A stretch of DNA of 44,458 bases from Chara braunii (taxonomy: Eukaryota; Streptophyta; Charophyceae; Charales; Characeae): the NCBI GenBank assembly GCA_003427395.1, contig BFEA01000691.1, positions 541,940 to 586,397 on the forward strand, given 5' to 3'. Shown here piece by piece: positions 11,491-22,100 of the stretch (the stretch's first letter is position 1; every line of letters starts with the position of its first letter). The position numbers and the translations under genes were made by a program. The notes beneath the pieces are model-generated. The model was not told where the DNA came from. It was given only the letters and a program-made list of their open reading frames with translations, and did not search any database.

Positions 11491-11927
11491 CTTTTCTCTT
11501 TGTCATAAGAATATTACTGATTACATCTCTTGATGCGCCACAACCATGAGTTCTCTGATCTTGACACTGCATCAATGCTCAATAAAAACGTATCTCACAG
11601 TTATCCCCACTCTCAGGGACTTGAGACTCATGGACCGACATTAACATTGCATCAAAGACATAGTCTTATTAAATTTGTTGCTTGCTGAAACAGAGAATTA
11701 ACTTACATGCAGAAGGTTTGAAATGTTTAATTGACTATGCATGAACGATTACAGTTCACTGAAAATTCAGCCTTGCTGTCTCATTGTCTTGCTGTATTTT
11801 CTCTCAGTTCTCTGAAACTGTTTTCTCACTTGGATGATTGACCTCTCTTTTCTCTCTTTGAGGTCACTGTAGGGACCAAATCAGGGTCTCTAAAAATGAA
11901 CTTACAAAGTCTTTATCCTGACACCAT

Positions 11928-12835
11928 GTCGTGAACCCTGGATCCATCCATCTCTAAAATCTCATAAACTTTGCCTTCTGCTTTTCTTGTGGTTCTCTAA
12001 GGACCAAGCCATCTGGGCTCCAACCTTTTAGTCAACTGTGTCTCAAGGGAACTGCCGAACAAAAGGACAACATCTTCAACTTTCAGTTTCTCTTTTCTTA
12101 TATATTTTTTCGTGTTCCATCTCTCTAGAATAGTCTCTGTCGCTTTCTTGTCTTGACCATGTCTTGACAATGTTCTCAATGGGCAATGTAGCATATCGAC
12201 CGTACCACAGAGTAAATGGAGCATAGCCAGTAGTTCTCTTGACTGTGATATTGTCAGCATATACAGCAGCTCTTAACTCTTTTGGCCAGTTACTGAGATT
12301 TCCTTCACACCACTTGACCAATGAGTCTTTCAAAGTTTTATGACCTCTTTCAAAAGGCGCATTCACTTGAGGATGGTAAGTAGTCACATATAGAATTCAG
12401 ACACCCAATCTAAGTGTGGTTCTTCTGACAATCTCATTCCTGAATTCCGATCCTCTGTCTGAGACAAACTCTCTGATAAAGGGATATCTAAGATAGACCT
12501 CCTCTATCCAGTCAGTCACTTGTTCGGTTGTCCTCCTTTTCGGAGTTTTTGCCTCAACATATCTAGAGAAATCATCTCTCAAGTTTAGTACATATCTCAT
12601 CCCACCCTTGCCTAGCGGCATAGTGATGGGATCCAAATGAGCTCGGCTTCCTGGTTCTACCAGAATAGTGGGAAATAAAAGCTCTACCATTCTTGTGGTA
12701 GACCTCTTCTGACATAACACACATGGTTTACAAAATCTGAAGATTATGTCTCTCATGCCAGGCCAGAAGTAAAGTTTGACAGTCTTAGAGTAGGTTGCCT
12801 CAACAGCCCTGTGGTCACCGGCAACCCCGCCCTGT
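11928..12835 (-). pseudogene. Gypsy integrase, broken
   Basis: The H2C2 zinc region is recognisable as GDHRAV..YFWPGMRD then CKPCVLC. The catalytic core shows the first Asp in AHLDPITMP, the second in FVSDRGSEF and the Glu in NAPFERGHKTLKD, that is D,D,E. An in-frame stop lies near 12395, and a frameshift near 12150 moves the C-terminal part (VEDVVLLF then LEPRWLGP, then EILEMDGSRVHD) to another phase. A 23-bp tandem duplication at 12806-12851 (GCCCTGTGGTCACCGGCAAC plus CCC) disrupts the zinc-region frame. Integrase inserts the cDNA into the host genome; this copy cannot be functional. Confidence 0.85.
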
Positions 12836-13228
12836 GGTCACCGGCAACCCCCTCATGTAGAGCAACAATTATCTCTAACTATCTCTCTTTACCACAGACC
12901 ACTCTCAGTGGGGGTAACCCTTCCTTACCATCCACAAAAAGATGTCCTCTTTTTAGTCTGAATTTCTTCCCTGAATTTTTACAATAATATTTCTTTAACT
13001 GTTTTTTTTTCATCTTCTTACCTATCTCTTGGTAGTTTTCGTCATATTCTTCAATAATAAAAAATATATTTGCTTCCTTCTTTTCACTTTCTTCCTCTTC
13101 TTTTGAACCAGAGTTTTCCCGATTTCATGAGCAGCAACTGTTGCTGCATTAACTCGTGCATACCAATAATTTGACTCATCTTCTTATTCTTTCCCAAGAA
13201 TCGACTCATAAATATATGCATTAGGGAT

Positions 13229-13770
13229 CTATCCCCAGCTATCTCTCTCTTCAGGCCACAAACTCCACTTGTAGGAGCATGGTACTTCAAAGTCCTCATC
13301 ATCTTTCTTATTCAAAAAATTATCAACATAGGCTGATTCTTCAATCGTTCCACTCACATCTTCTTCTTCTTCTTTTCTCCACTCAATACGGCTTAGACCA
13401 TCTGCTCTGTTCTTCTCAGTGTGAATCTTTTCCAACTTAAAATCATACGTCCAGATGAAGGCGATCCACCTGCTGACTGTTGGATCTACTTGTTGGTGCT
13501 TCTTAATGACACCTATCACAGCAGATACATTAGTCCTCAAGATGAATCTCCTACCTAGTACGTAGTGCCTGAAACACCTGAGGCTATGGATGATTGTCAA
13601 CAACTTTTTTCTGAATTGGGTACAATCTCTTTCCGTAGAATTGAGGGTCCTGCTATCAAATCTCAGAGGTCTCTCTTTCCTATATTTATTTTTCTAAATG
13701 AGCACACCACCCAGAGCAACTGGTCCTCCATCGGCCTCGATCATGAATGACCTTGCCTCCTCATCATCAT
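13229..13770 (-). pseudogene. Gypsy RNase H, broken
   Basis: The frame reads SFMIEADGGPVALGGVL (RNase H first Asp), then an in-frame TAG, then STERDC..LLTIIHSLRCFRHYVLGRRF. It continues to DFKLEKIHTEKNRADGLSR, the usual end of this domain in gypsy elements. An acidic linker (EWRKEEEEDVSG) follows towards the integrase. The domain removes the RNA strand during reverse transcription. Confidence 0.85.
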
Positions 13771-13829
13771 AAAATGACACTTCCAGCACTACACCACCAT
13801 TTTTTAGTTTTTCTTGCAGAGTTTCTGCA

Positions 13830-14168
13830 ACGGCCGATCTTTTATCATTTCATGCTAAGTTAGCCCCTTGTCTTACCATCTCCCTCAGAGGCTCTGCAAG
13901 GGTAGCAAAATGAGGGATAAAAATCCTCCAGAATCCACAAACGCCCAAAAAGCCTCTGACATCTGTCACTCTCTTGAGTGGTAGAGGTCAATTTAAGACT
14001 TTGTCTATCTTCTTGGGATCAGGACACCTACCTTTGGAGAAACATCTGAAGTCCAAGATGATTACTAGGGGCTAGAAGAGAAGGGACTTTGGTCCACTCG
14101 CAGTCAAGTTATATTTTTGAAGTCTCTCTAGGACCATTTTAACTCCTTCAGCATGTTCCCAGACAAAC
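13830..14168 (-). pseudogene. Gypsy reverse transcriptase, 3' part only
   Basis: Minus-strand translation gives WEHAEGVKMVLERLQKYNL and, after stops, RGFLGVCGFWRIFIPHF and TLAEPLREMVRQ. These are the thumb and connection segments that follow the YxDD motif in gypsy polyproteins. The catalytic part is absent and stops interrupt the remainder. Confidence 0.8.
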
Positions 14169-14181
14169 TTTTACGCTTCCA

Positions 14182-14472
14182 TTGGTCACAGCTCAAACCA
14201 ATCCATACCTACTGTACCCTGTCTCATGCTGCCTCCACCGAGGGAAATCCCTCGGCCCCAACATAAAACAGATCCCCTCCCCTCCCTCCACCACATCCGC
14301 GAAGGCAACCAATCCCCTCCTAGAAGCTGCCTTTGCCCACCCCTTGTCCCTGTCTGCCCCCGCTGGGGATGAAGGGGACCAACTCTCCAACCCCGACCCC
14401 AGACTCAGACAATCCCCAATCTGCCCTACTCCCAGTAAGGCTACTGCCTCCCACCATGCAACACCCCTATAG
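14182..14472 (+). pseudogene. Unidentified plus-strand frame
   Basis: This 96-codon frame is rich in Pro, Ser and Ala, beginning where the gypsy fragment stops. After the stop the same phase continues with coding-like text (ADLRPAGGSYRMSVHWGLKK) interrupted by more stops up to about 14758. This suggests a relic of a longer protein, family unknown. It may equally be C-rich non-coding sequence. Confidence 0.25.
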
Positions 14473-14776
14473 AATAAGGCACCCCTGTAACAGACCCCGG
14501 GGTTAATTTTTCGGGGACAACTAACTAGTAGCCTATACCCACAACTGGCCAGCCCTATCCCAGGCTGACAGTCCTACCGTCCTTCCCCTGGCTTGTCCCC
14601 TAACTTAGGCCAGGCGGATCTCAGACCTGCTGGGGGTAGCTACCGTATGTCTGTACACTGGGGTCTCAAAAAAACCCTGCCTACCAAAATTCCAGCCGTA
14701 ACCTCCGAAGTCCTATCCCTACTAAAGCGTCTGCAAAATTCAATGTTCAAAATCCCCAATTAGGAACAGGAAGCTC

Positions 14777-14950
14777 ATGAAAAAACAAAATCAAGAAAAT
14801 TCTCCTCAAGAAGTAGGTAATCAAGAAGTAAGTAATCGCGATATAGGTAATCAAAGTATAGGTAATCTAGATGTAGGTAATCAGGATATCGCTAATCAGG
14901 ATATCGCTAATCAGGATGTAAACATTAATGACTATTGGATAATTGGGTAG
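14777..14950 (+). CDS. 57-residue ORF with pentapeptide repeats
   Basis: ATG at 14777, TAG at 14948-14950. A short polar leader (MKKQNQENSPQEV) is followed by seven tandem five-residue units of the form G/A/S-N-Q/R/L-D/E/S-V/I (for example GNQEV, GNLDV, ANQDI), then NINDYWIIG. The same phase continues past the stop with further stops and an acidic segment (DDFSIDDGSDDDGSVMDD, from 14984), so the ORF is probably the start of a longer, now broken protein. Acidic, repeat-bearing N-termini are common in transposases, but no transposase core is seen. Function unknown. Confidence 0.4.
   Translation: MKKQNQENSPQEVGNQEVSNRDIGNQSIGNLDVGNQDIANQDIANQDVNINDYWIIG
14816..14920 (+). repeat. 15-bp coding minisatellite, 7 copies
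   Basis: Seven units of 15 bases, for example GGTAATCAGGATATC, keep one reading frame and the same five-residue pattern. Most variation is in the first and third to fifth codons. The Asn codon AAT is invariant. Confidence 0.85.
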
Positions 14951-14983
14951 CCGAAAACGGTACCCTGAGACTGAAAGTTTTCA

Positions 14984-15300
14984 GATGATTTTAGTATCGA
15001 TGATGGTAGTGATGATGATGGAAGTGTTATGGATGACTATTTGATTGAAGCAAGCCTAAAGATAGTAGTAGCCATCAACGTCGCCTACAGATGAATTACG
15101 ACTAATGAAAAAATGTGATGAGGGTGAGCATACTAATGAAGCTGTCCAAAAGAGATATTAATTACTGACCTAAACTGAGGATGATAGTGCTGATGATCAT
15201 GATACTGCAGATGGTAGTGATGATGAGGATGTCAACTAAGTATCCATTGTATTGATAACGATTGTCTTATCGCAAGTGATGATGACCAGTAATCTTGATG
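14984..15300 (+). pseudogene. Acidic (Asp-rich) coding relic
   Basis: In phase with the pentapeptide ORF, 14984 onwards reads DDFSIDDGSDDDGSVMDDYLIEA. GATGATGAGGATGTC-type text recurs at 15180-15235. Stops and shifts occur between the pieces. It looks like the remainder of the same protein; no catalytic domain follows. Confidence 0.35.
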
Positions 15301-15429
15301 GCGATTTGCTGATACACTCGAATTTCATGGCGCGCCCTAGATCTTCGATATCTCATAATTCGCTGGACCATTTGATCTGAAATGTGGACCACCTCAGCTT
15401 CTCGCCGTAGACCACCGGTTGTCCAATTT

Positions 15430-15700
15430 TCAGCTCAGGGCGCGCATCCAATCGCGCGCAATTGTCGAGCGCGCGCGCGCTATTTTCCTTGCTGCGTGCA
15501 GTTTTCTATCGCGCGCGGCTCCTCTTCGTAGCAGTAACCTTGATTGATGATTGTTGAGATGATGACGATGATGACTGATGACTATGATAGTCATGCTCGA
15601 CAACAGTGATGATGGAGAAATGTGGATGGCAATGACGCACAACCCTGATGATGAGGAGGAAACCCCACCATGTTCCTTTGAGTTACGGCCGATCCGTGAT
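15430..15700. repeat. GCGC-rich patch and GAT-rich microsatellite
   Basis: 15436-15520 contains several GCGCGC runs (GAGCGCGCGCGCGC near 15468-15481). 15537-15690 is rich in GATGATGAC words. The long frames on either strand here are products of this composition. Confidence 0.55.
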
Positions 15701-16137
15701 GCTGATGAACGAGAACGCTGGTGATGACGGGTAGCTACTTCACTCGCACTTCGGGTCACCCAAGGATCACTCCGCTAAACTCCACAGGCATCCCCAGAGA
15801 CGACACCTCACAGACTCTACGCCACGGGCAAAAACGCAGCAGCTATGGAGTATGAACGCGGAACTCCCAGAAACCCCCCGGGAGTCAGTCTATTCTCCCT
15901 ATCAACTTGTGATACGGTATAGACAAACACCCTCGCTCCCCGCGCGTGCGCAAAGTGCTTAACGAGCAACTGCTGTAAGCTCGACCCCCAGCCCTGCAAC
16001 ACCTCGTCACCCCACCAGCGCCTCTGTCACGCCATCTCCATGCAGTACTTCGTTCGTATGAACGCGCTAGAGCGAAGCCGGTTCACGCCAGACGCCCTCC
16101 CGCTTCGCCGCCTCACTCCGCCGCCGCGGTCCGTACC

Positions 16138-16169
16138 GGGGCGCAGCGCTCCCGGTAGCGCTGCGCCCC
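16138..16169. repeat. Perfect 13-bp stem hairpin
   Basis: GGGGCGCAGCGCT (16138-16150) is followed by a 6-base loop CCCGGT and the exact reverse complement AGCGCTGCGCCCC (16157-16169). It is very GC-rich and should form a stable hairpin or cruciform. There is no T-run after it and no gene immediately before it. Confidence 0.85.
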
Positions 16170-16215
16170 TGTGAGGAGGATAGAAGACCAATCAAATGTA
16201 ACTTACTCCTCAGGA

Positions 16216-16301
16216 GCGCTAAAATTAGTGCTAATCATGCGCGCTACTGCTGCGCTTTGGCGCAGCACTAACGTTAAGCATGATTAGGGCTAGGGTTAGC
16301 G
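16216..16301. repeat. Nested inverted repeat, MITE-like
   Basis: CTAATCATGC (16231-16240) pairs perfectly with GCATGATTAG (16278-16287). Imperfect pairing extends outward (GCGCTAAAATTAG against the CTAGGGTTAGCG side). An inner stem TGCTGCG/CGCAGCA with loop CTTTGG lies within. The whole 86-bp unit folds on itself, as small foldback transposons do. Target duplications were not identified. Confidence 0.65.
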
Positions 16302-16535
16302 TTATCTACCTCCTCTGCTCCACCGGAGTGTAGACCAACGCCCCAGCTGCCACGTGCACACAGCCCCAGGCGAAATTCGGGCAGTCGTTGGATACAAGGT
16401 TTCCTTCACGCTATGTAAAGGCACGTATAACACTCCACACCACTCTTTTGGGGGGGATGGGAGGTGTTTTTCCTATACTTATTGAAGGCTTCCTATTAGG
16501 TGCTTGGTATTGTTTGTCTATTTAGTTTTTAGAGA

Positions 16536-19129
16536 TTGCGATTATATGGAAGTATATTCATTAATTTAACTTTTAAATTGTTTCTGACTTTTGTTTCGGT
16601 CGGTATATATCTTGGAACGATAGGGGATCTCCCTACTTTGACGAATACCTTACCGGACTCTGAAAAGGAACGAATCCTAAACCTAATCAACAACTGCTAC
16701 AATGAAGGAATCTTCCCGAAGGATCTTAGGCCGCAAATAGTTGAATCCGGGCAAGACTTTGACCGGGTCTTGGTCAACCAGGAGGTCCAGCAAAAATAGC
16801 TGGCGGAACACGCAGTCACTATTTCCCTCGGGGGAGACTCTTCCTCGTTGCCAGTGAAGGTTAAAGAACGAATTATGCGAATTCACGAGAATGAATGGGC
16901 AAAAAACGGAGATGTCAATGTCCCGCCAAAACGCGGAATATTTCGGAACGAAGGTTACAACTTAGTTACCTACGTGGCATCTGCAAAGGAAATCGCCACC
17001 TGGCTTTTGAGAAAGAAGGAAGACACAGTGTTTTTGAATGACAAAACTTACACTTTTTCGATTAGGCCATGGATGTCCGAGGCTGAGTTGTTTGATTGGC
17101 GTGAGGCCATGCGTTTTAAATTCTTCTGGATCCGCTGTCTTCAAGTCCCGATCGGGGTCCTACCGCATCTTGAAGGGGCGGTGAAAGCCTTGTATGGCAA
17201 GATATTGAAATCCTACCCGGTCTTCAAAGATGAAAAAAAACCTCTTTCTTGAATGTTCGATTCAATGTGGAATCCTCGGCTCGCTCCCGTTACAAAAAAT
17301 ATATGATTGTGGATATGGAGGAGGGGGGTTTCGTTGAGTTGGAGGTGATATGCGCTTCCACGCCCTGGTGTGAGCGGTGTCGCAGATATTTTCACGAAGA
17401 AGCAGACGATGAGTGCCCTTTCTCGAAAAAGCCTTCGAAGCAAACAACGAAGGTTCCCCCTAAGGGGAAAGGGAGAATACCTACAAAGGAAGAAACCAAT
17501 CGAAAGATGAACCCAGGAAAAGAAACTCAGGCTTGGGGAAGGAAGGATGGGGGAACGGAATCGACATCTCAGGAACCTAGGACGAAGAATAAAGGTCCCG
17601 AGAACCCACCTTCAGACTTGGCTACAAGGACAGATCAGGGGAGTGGAGTGGCGGTAAGTGGAGAGAAGTCACAGGGGGACCAGGGAAAGACTAGGGCACC
17701 CACCTACAAAGAAGTTTTGAAATCCTCCCCCCCGCCCATGCATGAGAAAGGTCGATCTGAACCCCCTTCTCCTCAAATCATTGGTTTTGAGGACAGATTG
17801 ATGGAATCAGCTCAAAAATCTGATGGAAAGCAACCGAGCGAGGACTCAGATACAGACATGAAAGATGAAGAGGAGAGGGATGAAGAGGAGGAGGAGAGGG
17901 AAGAGGAGGAGGAGGAGGAAGAAGAAGAAGACTTTGAGGAAGAGGAGGAAGATGAGGAGGAAGAAGGTTTGACAAGAAAGGTTACCCCTCCCGCTCCGGA
18001 GCCGTCGCTGGAAACAGGCAAAGCGGCGGATATCCTAACTCATTTGGAAGAACCTGAGTCCAAGTGACACCTGTCTAACCTCTTTAATGGAAAATCTCAT
18101 AAGTTAATCACAGGGGAGTCATCTACACCTGCAGCCAGTATACAGGAGAAGGATAACGAGCAACCCGAACAGGAGTTCTTCTCTCCAGCAGGGGAACATG
18201 AACCAGTGTCGTCCACAGTTTCAGCAGAGTCAAGTAAAAAAAACTTTGTTCATAAAAAGAAGAAGACCTCAGCCCCCGCGAAGGGCCAGGGGACTAAGCA
18301 AAAGGAAAATATCATGCTTTCAACTGAAACTGCCTTTCTAGGGGTTGCTGCATCTCCAGCCAAACGCAGTCGGATCGACTTAAACAAAAAAGCACCTCGA
18401 TTCTAGGATGAGGAAAGTCCTAGGAAGGAAATTTTGAGAAGTTCTGCAAAAAAAAGGGAACGACCAGCGGGAGTAAAAGCCGTCAGGCGTTCTCTATCCC
18501 TAGCAGCTCCTACGAAGACCCTTTCTAGATCTGATAAATTTTTAGGACACATCCCCCTGTACTTGGTGCCTTTGGTCTGTACCCCTACTAGTGTGGGCGC
18601 GCAGATACTGACTCTCTCCTTGGAGGATGGAATAACGATATTACCGACCATTCCCATCTACTCTCCGCCATCAAGTGAGGACGTTATTAGACTATTTAAT
18701 AAATATTTCTTACTGGATATAGCTGACACAGTCATTTTACCTGATCCAAAATTGTCCAGGCATCTTGTGGAAATGCCAGGGCAAGGTAAAGTGACACTTT
18801 TCCTAGTTTTCTTGGTCCTCAAATTTAAACAGGAAAAAGATGCTCCTCCAGTTCCAATTCGGCTCCATTGGGTGGATTTATCCCACTTTGCTGCCCCGCA
18901 GTCAGAGATGCTGAAAAACATCATTCTGGCCGATTATTTGACAGCCCAAGTGGTGGTAGACTGGCTAATCCATTCGGACAACCTAAGTCTGATTTAGTCA
19001 TCAGCTTTTAGAGAGCAGATCCTCAAATCAGTGATTGAAACTCAAAAGAGGTCCCCCCTGCTCTACCTGTCCAGCCCAGTGTTGCTGATGAATCCGGACC
19101 TGTTACCGATTTCGGAAGAATCCAACTGA
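16536..19129 (+). pseudogene. LINE A ORF1 (Gag-like RNA-binding protein), broken
   Basis: The first part (16536-17252) is in one phase with a TAG at 16797. A run of eight A at 17231-17238 marks a frameshift, and the rest (17249-19129) is in another phase with stops at 18065 and 18404. The N-terminal half has the charged, aromatic character of plant LINE ORF1 proteins (WMSEAELFDWREAMRFKFFW). A zinc knuckle of form C-x2-C-x4-H-x6-C (CERCRRYFHEEADDEC) follows near residues 56-71 of the second phase. A Lys/Pro/Ser-rich linker and a tract of mostly Glu and Asp (17868-17965) come next. ORF1 proteins bind element RNA. The phase ends just before ORF2. Confidence 0.75.
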
Positions 19130-19151
19130 GCAACGGCAAGGACCTAACTAA

Positions 19152-22100
19152 TGGTCCTTCAACGTGCGTGGACTCGGAGATTCAAACAATACTTTTAAAA
19201 AGAGTCGCCTATCCTCTTGGATTCATTCAAATAACGCTCATATAACCTGTCTACAGGAAACCAAACTAGATGCAGGAAAAATTGTGGAAGCCCAAAGATG
19301 GTGGTTGGGCCCGCAAGTTTGGTCCCCCGCAGAAGGGTCAAAGGGAGGAGTCGCAGTTCTCATTAATAAGGATCTCAAAGTGGAAGTTTTGGATAGTTGC
19401 GCAGACACAGAAGGCCGGTGGGCCTGGGTGAAAATCGTGTTAGAGGAAGAAGATTGGACCATTATGTCTATTTATGCCCCAGTAGAATACCCACCCCGAA
19501 TTGCCGTTTTTGCAAACTTGCCAAAATTTCTTCCAGATACATAAAATTTGATATTAGCAGGGGATTGGAATTCAGTCCTTTCCCCTGGTCTAGACTCCCT
19601 CGTCCCACAACCCTAAGAGCGGATGGTCTACTATTCTCTGAACTAATTAACTCCCAGGGTCTCTTTGACACGTACAAAACATTAAACCCGGACACTCCAG
19701 GGTATACATGGCATGGACCCAGGCCAGCACCTCGAACGCCCCAACCAAAAAAGAGATTGGATGTGATATTTGCACGCGGCTCCCCTTGGGACCGCTGTAT
19801 TGGGGTCGAACTGAAGTATGGATACATGTCAGACCACAACCCGATGGTTATGGATATCATTGCTAAGGATGTTATTGAAAAACATAAACCACCGTTCAGG
19901 TTAAACGTCAAAATCTTGAAAGATCCGGGTATTCCAGCTTGGATATCCACTCAAGTCAAGGATTGGGAGAAGGCTAAAAACCTCTTTCCTAGTATAAGGG
20001 AATGACCAGACACAGGTATCGGTATAATCCAGGCCGCCATGGAGGAATTCTCCAGGATGAAAGCGACGGCTCGGTCATGGAAAGAAAAATCCTTGTTAGC
20101 AATTATCGAAGAAGCAGAAAAGTCAATGGGGGAGGATCCCTTCCAGGAATATTATTGGTCAAATAAAAGGTCAGCTGCGCAAACTTAGCTTGAACAATTG
20201 GAAATCAAGCGGCACTCTGACTGGTTGGAATGACTGAAGGTCAAAGGTATAATAGGTTATGACCGGATGACAAAATTAACCTTCCGATCTTTCATCCTTC
20301 GTCATGCCAAGCCTCTTATGAGGGAACTGAACCATCCTTTTGCCCTTTCGGCCCCCCTCGCCACAGAAACCACTCAAATTTGTTATACGTCATGGACTAC
20401 TTTAAAGACATAGTGGCAACCCGCCGGCCTTTTGACATCTTTGACACAGACCTAACGGAGTCCTCTGAATTTTGGAAAGTATCTCGAAAGAAGGTTCCTG
20501 ATACTCAAAGAAACCTCCTAGAGCTCCAATCTTTGAACATGAGGCTTGGATTGCAGCCAAACGAATGGCGTTGGGCAAATGCCCAGGCCCCGATGGATTA
20601 CCCATTGAACTTTTTCTCAGCGCCTGGGAAGCCTTTGCCCCCTTTTTGTGCGAGATCTATAATTCTGTCTTCTTGACAGACCTGTTACCAAGAGGAGTAG
20701 TTCGGGGGATTATCTCCCTCCTCTACAAAAAAGGTGATAAAAGAGAGGTTCGCATCTGGAGACCTATTTCCATTCTCAACGTGACTAATAAACTTCTTGG
20801 TAAAATCCTTGCGATCAGACTTGCTGACCTTCTCCCCTCCCTTGTGGGGGTGGATCAGGGGGCCTTTGTGAAGGGCAGATCCATCTTTGAAAATATCTTA
20901 ACGACGATCCAGACCCTTGAAATTATCGGAAAAGAGAGAAGAAACCTAGCCATCCTGATGTTAGACATGGAAAAAGCGTACGACAAGGTTCGTTGGGCTT
21001 TCGTCAATACTACCCTATTACAACTGGGATTTGGTCCTTGTTTTTGTGCTTGGATTAAAGCTCTATATGCAAATGCTACAGCTGCAGTAGTAGTAAATGG
21101 CAAACTCTCTGAAGAATTTTCACTGACACACTCTCTGAGGCAGGGGTGCCCCCTGGCCCCATTGATTTTTGTCCTTCAATTAGAAGTACTACTAGACAAT
21201 ATCAGATTAAATCCGGTGATTGAAGGATTGAGGGCTCCCCCATCTATCCAATGGAAGGTGGGAGCAATTACTGACGATCTTACAGTTGCCTGTAATAACT
21301 CTGCTGCCTGTATGTTAGAATTACGTAAAATTATTGATAGTTATTGTGAATTGTCGGATGCCTCAATAAATTGGGATAAATCAATTTTTTTCCTCCCCCT
21401 CGATTTTGAGTTGTGTGTGGAGTGGGGCCTTCGCCGTATCTTAGTCAATACTTCTGACAGATTTCTGGGAGTGCATGTCTCTCTCTCAGATTGCTCTGCG
21501 GCACATGACAATATTTTGGTGGGAAAAGCCACTGCGAGGATAGCAAGTTGGGAGAGAAGGCACACCCTATCCCTGTTTGGTCGTGCCCTTGTTCTTTCGG
21601 TTGCAGCCTTCTCGATGCTATGGTTCCCCATGACGGTGTGCCTATTAGGGCTGGAAGTGTACCAAAAGATTAAAAGAGCAGCGGGACGGTACCTTTGGAA
21701 GCCCGCAGCAACAGAGGAACAGAGGTTCATCTCCAAAGTGGCGTGGGAGGCGATAGCCAAGCCACGAAACGAAGGAGGTCTGGGGATTTTAGACCCCCTC
21801 AAGCAAAATCTGGCTTTGCTCTCCAAATGGCCAGTCAAAGCTATGGTTGGTGATGATAGTAAAATATGGATGCACTTGGCTGAGTATATCTTGGGGAGCG
21901 AATGGGGACTTGAGGACCTATCTAAAGTCTGGCTGTGCCTTCTGATGCCGTCTTTCTGCCAACGTCGTCCTCAATCGAGAACCTGGCGTAACATTGTGTC
22001 GGCATGGAATAAGCTGAAACGGACGGAGTGGAAACCGCCACGGACCAAACAGGAATGTCTGAATCAGTTACTTTTTGAAAACCCACACATTTGTCAGTAG

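Larger units (their letters stand above)
11928..14168 (-). mobile_element. Decayed Ty3/gypsy pol fragment (element 1)
   Basis: Reading right to left, the minus strand carries the end of a reverse transcriptase, RNase H, the integrase zinc region, the integrase core and its C-terminal module, which is the Ty3/gypsy order. Several stops and frameshifts break it. Similarity begins abruptly near 14168, just past where the RT active site should be, so the 5' part (gag, protease, most of RT) is missing. No LTR pair was found. It is a different family from the element at 30562-43760: the integrase core has the PFERGH form rather than LVENANR. Confidence 0.85.

Noticed and set aside
16278-16306. Interstitial telomere repeat (TTAGGG-like words)
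   Set aside because: Only two imperfect words, explained as one arm of the foldback.
17812-18021. Ser-rich and Pro/Leu-rich minus-strand frames
   Set aside because: Antisense shadows of the Glu/Asp tract of LINE A ORF1.
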